The notes: a model not told the origin generated them from the letters alone. 51,780 nucleotides of DNA from Streptomyces sp. NRRL WC-3742 (GCF_000720635.1 NZ_JOCF01000059.1:1-51780), one strand, 5' to 3'; shown: positions 24,737 to 36,739, counted from the first letter of the stretch. Made by a program: numbers and translations.

Positions 24737-27301
24737 GTGGTGACGTACGCGCAGGCGCAGGAGCTCGCCGAGGAGTGGATCAACGGCGGGGTGCCGCTCG
24801 CGCGGCAGCGCGAGGTACGGGTGCGGGAGTTCGACCTGGGCTTCGTCTGCTGGGCGGTGCAGCCCGCGGACGCCGGGCCGGACGCCGACACGGGCGAGGC
24901 GCGGCTGGTGATCGCCCGGGACTCGGGCGCCAGCACGCTGTGGCCGGCGCTGCCGGTCAACGAGGTCGTCCGGCAGTACGAGGAGGCGTACGGGCGGCCG
25001 GTCGCGGCCAACCCGGCGGGGGCGGCGAAGCCCGCGCCCGGGCCGGTGGAGGCGACCTCCTTCCTGCTCAGCCCGCCGCAGTGGCTGCAGGAGGCGGGGG
25101 CCGCGGCGATCGCGGCGGAGGCGGAGAAGCTGGGAGGCCCGGCGGCCGCCGCGCCTGCCGAACCCGTCGTGCCCGCGGCGCCCGTCGCGCCCGCCGTGCT
25201 GACCACGCCGCCGGTCTCGGACCGGCCCGCCGGGGACGCGCCGACCATGCTCGCCCCGCCGCCCGGGGCCGAGGAACCGTTCTGGGCGCCGCCCGTACCG
25301 CCGAAGGCCGAGGAGTGGGCACCACCCGCACCGCCCCGGGCGGAGGACTGGGCGCCGCCCGCGCCGCCCGGGGCCGAGGAGTGGGCGCCGCCCGCGCCCC
25401 CCGCGCCCGTCCCGCCCGTGCTGATGCCCGAGGGCCTGCGGACCAGCGGCTCCGACCTGCCCGACACGCCCCCGCCGCCCGGCGCCGAGGCCGCGACCGT
25501 GCTGATGCCGCCGCCGCCCGCCCCTGCGCCCCAGGCCCAGGCCCAGGCCCCGGCCCCCGCGCCCGCTCCGGCCGCCGCCCCGGCCGCCGAGCTGGCGCCG
25601 ACGCTGCTCGCGTCGCCGGAGGCCATGGCGGGCCTGATGGGCCTGCCCGGAGCCCCCGGCGCGCCCGGCACCCCTGGAACCCCCGGCACCCCGCCCGCGG
25701 GAACGCCCGCGGGCCCGGTGGAGCACGCGCCCACCATGCTGGCCGCCCCCGGCTCCGTGCCCGGCCTGATGGGTCTGCCCGGGGCCCCCGGCACCCCGCC
25801 GTCGGGCATCCCGGCCGGCCCGCCGCCGCCTCCGCTGCCCACCGCGCCCTCCCCGCAGGGCGGTCTCGGCCGTGCCGCCGCCTCGGCTCCGCCGCCGCCC
25901 CCGCCGGCCGCGCTGCGCGGCAACTCCTCCGGCCCGGCCGCCTCGGGCGGCTCGCTCGGCCGTGCCGCCGCCTCCGCCCCGCCGCCGCCCCCGCCCGCCG
26001 GGCTGCGGCACACCCCGGGCTCGGGCACGCCCGCCGCCGCTCCGCAGGCACCCGCCCCGGCTCCCGCACCCGCCCCGGCGCCGGGCGCGGGCACGGCGTA
26101 CGAGGCGACCCAGCTGGCCGGCGCCCTCGACCCGGCGCTGCTCGGCGGCGTCCCGGCCGACCCGGGCACCCCGCCCTCGGGCGGCCCCGCCGTCCCGCCG
26201 CCGCCCGGCGGCCCGGCGGCCCCCGCCGCGCCCGTCGCCGGGTACGGCTACCCGGCCACGGGTGGCGCCCAGGGCGTCGTCCCGCCCGCGCCGGTCGCCG
26301 GCCAGCCGCCGGCCCCGGTGCCGCCGGGCGTGCCCGTGGTCGGGCCCGGCTACTTCGCCGCGCTCAGCTACCGGGGCCCGGACGGCTCGGAGCAGAAGCT
26401 GCTGCACCGCAGCGAGCCCGGCACCCCGCACCCGGAGTGGAAGATCCTCCAGGACCTGCGGCGGCTGAACGTGCCGCCGGAGCAGGTGCTGGAGCTGTAC
26501 ACCGAGCTGGAGTCCTGCGATCTGCCCGGCGGCTACTGCAACCGCATGATCGCCGCCTCCTGGCCGAACGTGCGGCTCACCCACACCGCCCCGTACGGCC
26601 AGGACCACGCCTCACGCCAGGCCGGGATGGCCGAGCTGCTGGACCACCTGGACGAGCTGCACCAGCAGGCCGCCGGCGCCCAGCGGGTCCGCCCGTCCCG
26701 GGTGCCGCCGCCCGCGCCCGGCACCGTCCAGGCCCTGCCGCCGCTGCCCCCGCAGCAGCTCGCGCAGGAGGTCGGCGCGGCCTTCGGGCAGAACCTGTTC
26801 CGCTACGAGCAGCGCGCCGTCGCGCGCCAGGGCGTGCCGGAACCGGTCGCGCAGAGCCTGATGTGGGCCGGGCTGCCGCGCGACTTCGGCCCGTTCTTCT
26901 GGGCCCAGGCGCAGGAGGGCCGCCCGATCCCGACGCTGGCCGAGCTGGCCGCCGAGCGGGGCCTGCCCGCCGCCCCGGACTTCGGCGGCTACCTGGTGCT
27001 CGGCAACGACTACGGACGGCAGCTGTGCGTGCAGTACGGCACCGCGAACGTCGTCGCCGTGGACGTCGACGGAACCGGCCGGCCGCCCCGCTTCGTCAAC
27101 AGCGGTGTGCCGGAGTTCGTCCGCGCGCTGGCCCTGCTGGGCCGGATGTGGCGGCTGCGGTACGGGCTGACGCCCGACCAGGCCGGTCGCTGGACGACCG
27201 ACTTCCAGGCGCAGCTCGCCGCGATCGACCCGGCGGCCCTGCAGAACGCGGACACGTGGTGGGCCGTGCTGTTGGAGCAGTTCTGGGACGGCCTGCTGTA
27301 G
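24737..27301 (+). CDS. YrhB / proline-rich / deaminase / SUKH-4 mosaic protein
   Basis: An 854-residue mosaic. Residues 1-80 resemble a YrhB immunity domain (TYAQAQELAEEWING, FDLGFVCWAVQ). Residues about 95-530 are disordered, rich in Pro, Ala and Gly, with imperfect repeats such as PGLMGLPGAPGTP and AASAPPPPPPA. Residues about 532-640 look like a nucleic-acid deaminase: H565-P-E567 in PHPEWKIL and C594/C601 in ESCDLPGGYC. Residues about 670-854 match SUKH-4 (FGGYLVLGNDYGRQLCV, WWAVLLEQFWDGLL). It thus carries a potential toxin flanked by two immunity-type domains and no export signal. Start GTG 24737 or 24740. It follows the WHH-SUKH gene by 71 bases, probably in one operon. Confidence 0.82.
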   Translation: MVTYAQAQELAEEWINGGVPLARQREVRVREFDLGFVCWAVQPADAGPDADTGEARLVIARDSGASTLWPALPVNEVVRQYEEAYGRPVAANPAGAAKPAPGPVEATSFLLSPPQWLQEAGAAAIAAEAEKLGGPAAAAPAEPVVPAAPVAPAVLTTPPVSDRPAGDAPTMLAPPPGAEEPFWAPPVPPKAEEWAPPAPPRAEDWAPPAPPGAEEWAPPAPPAPVPPVLMPEGLRTSGSDLPDTPPPPGAEAATVLMPPPPAPAPQAQAQAPAPAPAPAAAPAAELAPTLLASPEAMAGLMGLPGAPGAPGTPGTPGTPPAGTPAGPVEHAPTMLAAPGSVPGLMGLPGAPGTPPSGIPAGPPPPPLPTAPSPQGGLGRAAASAPPPPPPAALRGNSSGPAASGGSLGRAAASAPPPPPPAGLRHTPGSGTPAAAPQAPAPAPAPAPAPGAGTAYEATQLAGALDPALLGGVPADPGTPPSGGPAVPPPPGGPAAPAAPVAGYGYPATGGAQGVVPPAPVAGQPPAPVPPGVPVVGPGYFAALSYRGPDGSEQKLLHRSEPGTPHPEWKILQDLRRLNVPPEQVLELYTELESCDLPGGYCNRMIAASWPNVRLTHTAPYGQDHASRQAGMAELLDHLDELHQQAAGAQRVRPSRVPPPAPGTVQALPPLPPQQLAQEVGAAFGQNLFRYEQRAVARQGVPEPVAQSLMWAGLPRDFGPFFWAQAQEGRPIPTLAELAAERGLPAAPDFGGYLVLGNDYGRQLCVQYGTANVVAVDVDGTGRPPRFVNSGVPEFVRALALLGRMWRLRYGLTPDQAGRWTTDFQAQLAAIDPAALQNADTWWAVLLEQFWDGLL

Positions 27302-27328
27302 CGGGCCGCCGCAGATCCTCGCAGGTGG

Positions 27329-27363
27329 GGAGGGGTCGTTCCGGTGTCCGGAGCGGCCCCTCC
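27329..27363 (+). terminator. possible terminator after the mosaic protein gene
   Basis: GGAGGGG (27329-27335) pairs with CCCCTCC (27357-27363), with inner TCCGG/CCGGA pairing. The stem is interrupted and has no T tract. Confidence 0.5.
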
Positions 27364-27419
27364 GGCGTACCGCAGCGGCGGTGCCTCGTTGGGGTTTCGT
27401 CCGGATCTGCGCAAAATAG

Positions 27420-27513
27420 GTCAAGAGGATGGGTCTATTCGTCCATCCTTGACGCATTCCGGTCCGCGAGACGACCGGATCCGGCTCCGGCGACGGAACC
27501 GGTTCCGGATCCG
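27420..27513. promoter_or_regulatory. two inverted repeats upstream of the coiled-coil protein gene
   Basis: Repeat 1 pairs GTCAAG-A-GGATGG with CCATCCTTGAC (27420-27453) across a short loop. Repeat 2 pairs CGGATCCGG (27476-27484) with CCGGATCCG (27505-27513). TTGACG (27449-27454) could be a -35. The local AT content is high for this genome, which fits a promoter region. Confidence 0.4.
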
Positions 27514-27566
27514 TCCGCTCCGCACGATCATGGGCTCCGCAGCCCGCGAAACGAGGGGAAGAGCCC

Positions 27567-29018
27567 ATGAGCGACGCCGTCCCCCAGTACGGCTTCACAC
27601 AGGCCCGGCGCGGTTACGCGCCCGATCAGGTCGAGCGCGCCCTGACGGCGCTGACCGCGCAGCGCGACGAGGCGTGGGAACGGCTGAGTGTCCTCGGCGC
27701 CGGGATCCGGCAGATGGAGGGCCGGCTGGCCGACATCCGCCGGGCCGCCGAGGACGCGCCCGAGCCCGACTACGAGGTGCTCAGCGAGCAGGCCGCGGGC
27801 CTCGCCGCGATGGCGCACAACGAGGCCCGGGCCGTACGGGAGAAGGCCGAGCGCTTCTCCGAGGACCTGCGCGACGAGACGTACGACGCCGGGCAGGCCC
27901 TCGACAAGGCCGCCAAGGAGTACGCCGCGGCCACCCGCAAGGAGGCCGACGCGGCCGCCCGACGCACCGAGGAGCGCACCCGCGCCGAGGCCGAGGGCCT
28001 GCGCTCCGCCGCCGACCGGGACGCCCGCACCGCCCGGGACACCGCCACCGCCTACGCCGCCGGGGTGCGGGTGGCCGCCGCCGAGGCCAGCGAGAGCGCC
28101 GAGGCCGAGCTGGCCGCGCGGCGCCGCAAGGCCGACGAGACCTTCGCCGCGGCCCAGGCCAAGGCCGACGCCGAGGACGCCCAGGTGTCCTCCACCGCCG
28201 AGCGCCGGGTCAAGGAGGCCGAACAGCAGCGGGAGACCGTGCTCTCGCAGATCAAGCAGCAGGAGGCCGACGCCCAGGCCAAGGCCGACCAGCTGATCGA
28301 GCAGGCCCGCCGGGAGGCCGAGGAGATCAACGCGCGGATCGAGCGGGAGCAGCGCGAGTTCGACGCCCGGCTGGAGACGGTGCAGAAGCACCTCGACCAC
28401 ATCAAGGCCACCCTGGCCTCGCTGACGGGCTCGGCGGTCGGGCAGATCGAGCCCGAGCTGCTCGCCGAGGTGCTGCCGGCCGCCGCTGCCGCCTCGGCCG
28501 CTGCCGCCTCCGCCGGTCCCGCATCCGTCGGTCCCGCCGACGCGGCGCCCGCGGACGCCGTGACGGTGGCTTCGGCGGTGGACTCGGAGGCGGACACCGG
28601 TGAGATCCCCCGGCCGAGCCTGCGCAAGGTGCCGGTGGGGGAGGCGACGGCGGTGCTCCGGGCGCCGGTGCTCGGCGGTGCGGCGGACAAGAAGCCGGCG
28701 GAGAAGAGGCCGGCGGAGAAGAGGCCGGAGGTCGGGAAGCCGGTCGCCGACAAGCCGGTCGCGGACGAGCCCGCCGACACGGCCCCGGCGGACCGGAAGC
28801 CCGCCGCCGAGGGCGAGCCCGCGGTGGTGACCGGCCCCGTCGCGCCGTCCGCGCTGCCGCCCAGGCCCGCGACGCCGCCCGCCGCTCCGCCTGCGCCGCC
28901 CGTCCCGTCGGCGGTGTCGGCCGAGGAGGACGAGACCAAGATCGTCCCGAAGATCATCATCGTCGACGACGGCAGCGGCTACGCGACCCCGAATACGGTC
29001 TCCTACCGCAAGCGTTAG
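27567..29018 (+). CDS. DivIVA-like long coiled-coil protein
   Basis: A 483-residue cytoplasmic structural protein. The N-terminus (about 5-50, YGFTQARRGYAPDQVERALTAL) resembles the DivIVA membrane-curvature domain. Residues about 75-290 form a nearly continuous coiled coil rich in Ala, Glu, Arg and Lys, with a strong heptad look. Residues 300-450 are a disordered Ala/Pro/Lys linker with repeats (KPAEKRPAEKRP, KPVADKPVADEP). A conserved C-terminal tail contains KIVPKIIIVDDGSGY. Streptomycetes have related Scy/FilP/DivIVA proteins organising polar growth, so a cytoskeletal or cell-pole role is plausible. Its place next to the toxin-type cluster may be coincidence. GAGGGGAA precedes the ATG. Confidence 0.82.
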   Translation: MSDAVPQYGFTQARRGYAPDQVERALTALTAQRDEAWERLSVLGAGIRQMEGRLADIRRAAEDAPEPDYEVLSEQAAGLAAMAHNEARAVREKAERFSEDLRDETYDAGQALDKAAKEYAAATRKEADAAARRTEERTRAEAEGLRSAADRDARTARDTATAYAAGVRVAAAEASESAEAELAARRRKADETFAAAQAKADAEDAQVSSTAERRVKEAEQQRETVLSQIKQQEADAQAKADQLIEQARREAEEINARIEREQREFDARLETVQKHLDHIKATLASLTGSAVGQIEPELLAEVLPAAAAASAAAASAGPASVGPADAAPADAVTVASAVDSEADTGEIPRPSLRKVPVGEATAVLRAPVLGGAADKKPAEKRPAEKRPEVGKPVADKPVADEPADTAPADRKPAAEGEPAVVTGPVAPSALPPRPATPPAAPPAPPVPSAVSAEEDETKIVPKIIIVDDGSGYATPNTVSYRKR

Positions 29019-29062
29019 CTCTTCCCCTCACCGGTGATCGGCTTGGTGAGTTTCTCGTCCTG

Positions 29063-29094
29063 GGCCCTGACCGCCTCTCACGGCGGTCAGGGCC
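29063..29094 (+). terminator. terminator after the coiled-coil protein gene
   Basis: A perfect 13-bp stem (29063-29075 with 29082-29094, starting GGCCCTGACCGCC) closes a six-base loop; TTCG follows. Confidence 0.85.
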
Positions 29095-29306
29095 TTCGGC
29101 GAGGAGAAACGCGGAGGGGACACGGAGAGATCGGGCGGCGCCTTTGCCGGTTCCCCGGAGCGACTCGCGGAGGGGGCGGCCGGAAACAACTGTCCGCCTA
29201 CGGTGCGTCGTGCGAATCTAGGGAGTTTCGAAGGGTGGTCCCGATCCGCCGGGCCGGTGCGGCGGCCCCCGGAGTGAGGACCCCGTGAAAGCGAAGAGGC
29301 CGAGAC

Positions 29307-29337
29307 CCGTGGCGCCCTCCAGGAAAGGGCGCCACGG
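29307..29337. ncRNA. strong stem-loop, possible end of a small RNA
   Basis: CCGTGGCGCCCT (29307-29318) pairs perfectly with its complement (29326-29337) around a 7-base loop. It is not downstream of any coding gene, so it may end an uncharacterised transcript from the region before 29300. Confidence 0.3.
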
Positions 29338-29710
29338 TTCCCGGCGCTTGGGCGGGCGCCCCCACCCAGGGTCGCCCGGCCTCGCACCCCCGACCCCCAT
29401 CGGTGGTGCGACAGGTGCCCTCCACAGCCATCCCCCACGGTTGGGTGCGGCGGGCACATTCACCATGGTGCAGGAACTCCATGGACAGGCAGTGACAGGA
29501 GTATGTCCAGTTCGTGGCACCTGGGGCCTGTCAACCTTTAGGTCGCCCCCGGGCTGGTTCGTCCACCGGCCGCTCGGTGTTCCGTCCAGTCGTTCGTCCC
29601 CGGTCGTGTCCCTGACAGCGGGGGTGTGTACGGGAGCGGAGCATCTCGCGGCGCGCTCGACCCCCGGCGCCGCCACGGCCGTACGCCGCGTGGGTGTCCG
29701 TGGCGCGGCG

Positions 29711-29716
29711 TAGGCT
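29711..29716 (+). promoter_or_regulatory. -10 box of mfd
   Basis: TAGGCT matches the housekeeping -10 pattern and is the best promoter candidate before mfd. Confidence 0.4.
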
Positions 29717-29818
29717 TGAACCCCCCGGCCGCTCGGCGTGCCGGGCCGTTCGCGTTGCCCCGGCGGGCCTTCGCCGCCCGGAGGCAGCACCAGCCACGGG
29801 ACGAAGAAGAGACCCCAG

Positions 29819-33448
<3,630 letters not shown>

Positions 33449-33473
33449 CCTCCGCGCCGCTCGCCGGTGCTCA

Positions 33474-33508
33474 CGGCGGTCCCGGGCTCTGCCCGGGGCC
33501 GCCGTTTC
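33474..33508 (+). terminator. terminator after mfd
   Basis: GGCGGTCCCGGG pairs with CCCGGGGCCGCC (one wobble) around a CTCTG loop; GTTTCC follows. Confidence 0.85.
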
Positions 33509-33578
33509 CGTGTGTACGGGCTCGGCGGCGAGGCCGGTGGCGGAGGGTGTCGGCGGGCGGCGGCTGTGAACAGGGCCG

Positions 33579-34178
33579 TCAGCCGATCTTCCACTGGCCG
33601 GTCTGCGGGGCGAAGCCGCTGTCGAGGCCGAACTGGGCCTTGTCGAGCTTGGCGTCCTTGGGCACCTCGAAGGTGACGAAGCCGAGGGCGCTCTCGCCGG
33701 GGGCGATGTTGGCGGGGACCTGGAAGCTCGGGCCGGCCTTGGTGTCCGCGACCGTCGAGCCGTACGCCTGGCCCTGGGCGTCCAGCACCTTGGCGCCGTT
33801 GCCCGGGGCGTCGCTGTACGCCTTCTTGCCGGTCGCCTTGATCCGGAACTGGACCGCGACGAAGCGCTTTCCGTCCGCCGGGTGGATGAACTCGTTGTCG
33901 GGCTCGGCGCTGTCGACGACCTTCACCAGCGTCACGTCGGCGGTGTCGGCCGGGTCGTTGCCCTTGAGCGGGATGGTGTCGCCGAGCTTCGCCACCTTGG
34001 GGGCGTCGGTCGGCTTGCTCTCGGCCGGCTTGCCGCCGGCGGGCGCGCTCGCGGCGGCGCTCTGCTTGGGCTCGGTGGAGACGGAGGAGCCGCCGGTGGA
34101 GTTGCAGGCCGTCGCGGAGAGCGTGACCAGGGCGGCGCCCAGCAGCAGGGCGGCGGTGCGGCGGGTGGTCGCGGACAT
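33579..34178 (-). CDS. secreted lipoprotein with a DUF4352-like domain
   Basis: A 199-residue exported protein. The N-terminal signal has RR then a hydrophobic stretch ending at the lipobox-like ATAC, so Cys25 would be lipidated and the protein held on the outer face of the membrane. A Ser/Ala/Pro/Lys-rich linker follows to about residue 65. The C-terminal part (FVAVQFRIKATGKKA, APGESALGFVTFEVP) has the immunoglobulin-like beta-sandwich pattern of DUF4352/telomeric-repeat-like extracellular proteins. The function is unknown. It is divergent from the methylase-like gene, with about 200 AT-richer bases between them. Confidence 0.85.
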   Translation of the reverse strand: MSATTRRTAALLLGAALVTLSATACNSTGGSSVSTEPKQSAAASAPAGGKPAESKPTDAPKVAKLGDTIPLKGNDPADTADVTLVKVVDSAEPDNEFIHPADGKRFVAVQFRIKATGKKAYSDAPGNGAKVLDAQGQAYGSTVADTKAGPSFQVPANIAPGESALGFVTFEVPKDAKLDKAQFGLDSGFAPQTGQWKIG

Positions 34179-34275
34179 GAGGTTCTCCCGGTGATCGGTG
34201 AGGCGTGCCGGGTGGTCTCCGCCTTCCCGGCGCCGCCCCCGTTCGGTGGCGACGGAGAGATCACACCACTCGGCT

Positions 34276-34365
34276 GTGAACGATGTCAATGGCAATTCAC
34301 AAAAGCTCTCTGTTTACAGCGTGAACAGGATCGAGAAGGTGCGTCGCTATGCTGTGTGGCCACAC
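34276..34365. promoter_or_regulatory. inverted repeats in the lipoprotein / methylase-like divergent region
   Basis: TGTTTAC-AGC-GTGAACA (34311-34327) is near-palindromic. TGTGAA and TTCACA (about 34275-34301) form a wider pair. GTGTGGCCACAC (34354-34365) is perfectly palindromic and lies just after a TATGCT -10 box (34348-34353). The methylase-like protein has an N-terminal helix-turn-helix and could bind here. Confidence 0.45.
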
Positions 34366-34381
34366 GCCCTAAGGAGCCCCC

Positions 34382-36568
34382 GTGCCGGACCGCCCCGAAG
34401 TGACCGCCACCGAGATCGCCCGGCTGGCCGGGGTCGGCCGGGCCGCGGTCAGCAACTGGCGCCGCCGCCACCCCGACTTCCCGCCCCCCGCGGGCGGCAC
34501 CGACACCAGTCCGACCTTCGCCCTCGACGAGGTCGAGACCTGGCTGCGCGCCCAGGGCAAGATCGCCGAACTCCCCCTGCTGGAACGGGTCTGGCAACTG
34601 GTCGACACCCTCCGCGACCCGGCCGGCCACCCCGCCGCCCCCCTGGTCGAGGCCGGCGCCCTGCTGCTCCTGCTGCACCGCACCCCCGCGCGCTGGGCCG
34701 AGCTCGCCGACCAGCCCGACACCCGGCTCGCCACCGCGCTGCCCCGAGCCGTCGCCGACACCGCTGTTCACGCCCTCGGCCCGGACGCTCCCCGCACCCT
34801 CCAGTTGTCCCACCTGCTCGGCAGCACCCAGCTCGACCTCGCCCGCGGGCTCGCCGCCCTCGCCGCCCGGTCCGGCGGCCCCGCGGACGCGTACGAGCAG
34901 CTGCTCACCCGCCACGCCGAGGCCAACACCCGCCAGCTCAGCCCCACCCCGCCGGAAGCGGCCCGGCTGCTCGCGGCCGTCGCCGGCGTCCCCGCCACGG
35001 TGCTCGACCCGGCGGCCGGACTCGGCGCCGTCCTGCTCGCCCACCCCCCGACCACCGGCCGCTACGGCCAGGACGCCGACCCGGTCGCCGCGGCCCTCAC
35101 CCGGCTGCGGCTCGCCCTGCACACCCCCGCCGACGAACCCGGCCCGCTCCCGCTCGACCTGCGCACCGGCGACGCCCTGCGCGCGGACGCCTACCCCGGC
35201 GACACCTTCGAGGCGGTGCTCTGCCAGCCCCCGTACAACGAACGGGACTGGGGGCACGACGAGTTGCAGTTCGACGCCCGCTGGCCCGGCGGGCTCGTCC
35301 CGCCGCGCGGCGAGTCCGAACTCGCCTGGGTCCTGCACTGCCTCGCCCACACCCGCCCCGGCGGCCTCGCCGCCCTCCTCCTCCCGCCGACCGTCGCCAC
35401 CCGCCGGGCCGGCCGCCGCATCCGCGCCGAACTGCTCCGCTCCGGCGCCCTGCGGGCCGTCGTCGCCCTGCCCGCCGGCGCCGCCCCGCCGTACGGCGTC
35501 CCGCTGCACCTGTGGGTGCTCCGCGCGCCCCGGCCGGGCGACGACTTCCGCCAGGTCCTGCTGGTCGACGCGGCGGCGGGTGCGGCCGGCTCCCCGAGCG
35601 CCCCCTCGACGGCCGCGGAGGGCGGCCGGGACAAGGTCGACTGGCCCGGGCTGCACCGCACCGTCCTGGACGCCTGGAGCGCCTTCGACCTCGCCGCCCG
35701 CGAGGGCCTGCCCGTCCCGGCCGACCGGCCCGGCGTCCACCGCGCCATGGCCGCCATCGACCTGCTGGACGACGAGACCGACCTCTCCCCGGCGCGGCAC
35801 GTCCCGTCCGCCGCCCCGATCGGCGGCGCGGCCGAACTCTCGCACCTCGGCGGCCGGTTGGCCGAACTGCTGGCCGGGCTGGCCGACCCCGCCACGCTGC
35901 TCCCGCAGGACGGCCCCGGACTCGCGGCCGCGGGCGTGGTGACGGTGGGCGAACTGGTCCGCAGCGGTGCGCTGGAGGTGTACTCCTCCGGTACCGGCGC
36001 CGCCGTCCGCCCGGCCGGCACCGGCGGCGCCGCCCTCGGCGGCACCCTCGTGATCACCGACCAGGACCTCGCCGCCGACACCCCGCCCAGTGCCTTCCTG
36101 GCCGAAGCCCCCGAGGGCACCGAAAGCACCGGCGCCACCGGCCCCGCCGGCCCCGCCGGTGACGTCCGCACCCGCCCCGGCGACGTCCTCGTCCCCGCCC
36201 TCGGGAGCGGCCCCGCGCGCGTCGTCCCCGCCGAAGGCCCGCTGGTCGGCGCCGCCCTGGGCCGCCAGCTCCACCTGCTGCGGCCCGACCCGGCCGTCCT
36301 CGACCCGGAGTTCCTGGCCGGCCAGTTCCGCTCCACCGCCGGCACCCGGCGCGCCGCCAGCCACGCCACCACCACCGCCCGCCTGGACATCCGCCGGGTC
36401 GAACTGCCCCGCCTCCCCCTCCCCGCCCAGCAGCACCTCGGCACGGCCTTCGCCCGCCTGGCCGCCTTCGACTCCGCCCTCACCCGGGCCGCCGCCCTCG
36501 GCCGCGTCCTCACCCAGGCCGCGACGGACGCCCTGGCCACCGGTGCCCTCACACCGCCGGAGCGCTGA
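34382..36568 (+). CDS. orphan N6-adenine methylase-like protein with HTH and specificity-like C-terminus
   Basis: A 728-residue protein. Residues 8-34 form a helix-turn-helix (TATEIARLAGVGRAAVSNWRRR). Residues 60-190 resemble the helical HsdM N-terminus. The SAM-binding motif I is DPAAGLG (209-215) rather than the usual DPACGSG, and motif IV is QPPY (282-285) rather than NPPY/F. The N-to-Q change at the catalytic position may reduce or abolish methylation. The C-terminal part (about 500-728) resembles a type I specificity half, ending FARLAAFDSALTRAA. No restriction subunit is nearby. It may bind DNA as a regulator or be a solitary methylase. The GTG start is preceded by AAGGAG. Confidence 0.82.
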   Translation: MPDRPEVTATEIARLAGVGRAAVSNWRRRHPDFPPPAGGTDTSPTFALDEVETWLRAQGKIAELPLLERVWQLVDTLRDPAGHPAAPLVEAGALLLLLHRTPARWAELADQPDTRLATALPRAVADTAVHALGPDAPRTLQLSHLLGSTQLDLARGLAALAARSGGPADAYEQLLTRHAEANTRQLSPTPPEAARLLAAVAGVPATVLDPAAGLGAVLLAHPPTTGRYGQDADPVAAALTRLRLALHTPADEPGPLPLDLRTGDALRADAYPGDTFEAVLCQPPYNERDWGHDELQFDARWPGGLVPPRGESELAWVLHCLAHTRPGGLAALLLPPTVATRRAGRRIRAELLRSGALRAVVALPAGAAPPYGVPLHLWVLRAPRPGDDFRQVLLVDAAAGAAGSPSAPSTAAEGGRDKVDWPGLHRTVLDAWSAFDLAAREGLPVPADRPGVHRAMAAIDLLDDETDLSPARHVPSAAPIGGAAELSHLGGRLAELLAGLADPATLLPQDGPGLAAAGVVTVGELVRSGALEVYSSGTGAAVRPAGTGGAALGGTLVITDQDLAADTPPSAFLAEAPEGTESTGATGPAGPAGDVRTRPGDVLVPALGSGPARVVPAEGPLVGAALGRQLHLLRPDPAVLDPEFLAGQFRSTAGTRRAASHATTTARLDIRRVELPRLPLPAQQHLGTAFARLAAFDSALTRAAALGRVLTQAATDALATGALTPPER

Positions 36569-36739
36569 ACCCGCATCGGCGTCCGTAACCGTCAGGCTGA
36601 CGTCGGCTCAGCACGGGTGCGCCACCGGCGAGGTGCCGACCGGACGGAAGCCCTCCGTGGCGACCCGGCCGGACGGTACCGTGGGCCGGGCCGGGCCGTC
36701 CCCCGGTCGGCATCGGTTCCCATCAGCTCAGGAGCGCAC

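Larger units (their letters stand above)
29095..29818. other. long non-coding stretch upstream of mfd
   Basis: No convincing gene is visible on either strand; candidate frames of 90-140 codons have no ribosome site and no recognisable domain. Structure is present instead: a 12-bp stem-loop (29307-29337), the palindrome CACCATGGTG (29461-29470), and a domain closed by GACAGGC/GCCTGTC (29484-29532). TAGGCT at 29711-29716 is a likely mfd -10 box, giving a leader of about 95 bases. The region could hold a small RNA. Confidence 0.5.

Noticed and set aside
24479..26608. Minus-strand Gly/Arg-rich frame opposite the mosaic toxin-type gene
   Set aside because: Its Gly/Arg repeats are the complement of Pro/Ala codons in the real gene.
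29285..29713. Possible 142-codon gene before mfd
   Set aside because: No ribosome site, unusual amino-acid composition, and it spans a perfect stem-loop and palindromes; the region is better described as non-coding.
34286..36436. Minus-strand frame opposite the methylase-like gene
   Set aside because: Gly/Ala-rich shadow of the opposite strand with no ribosome site.
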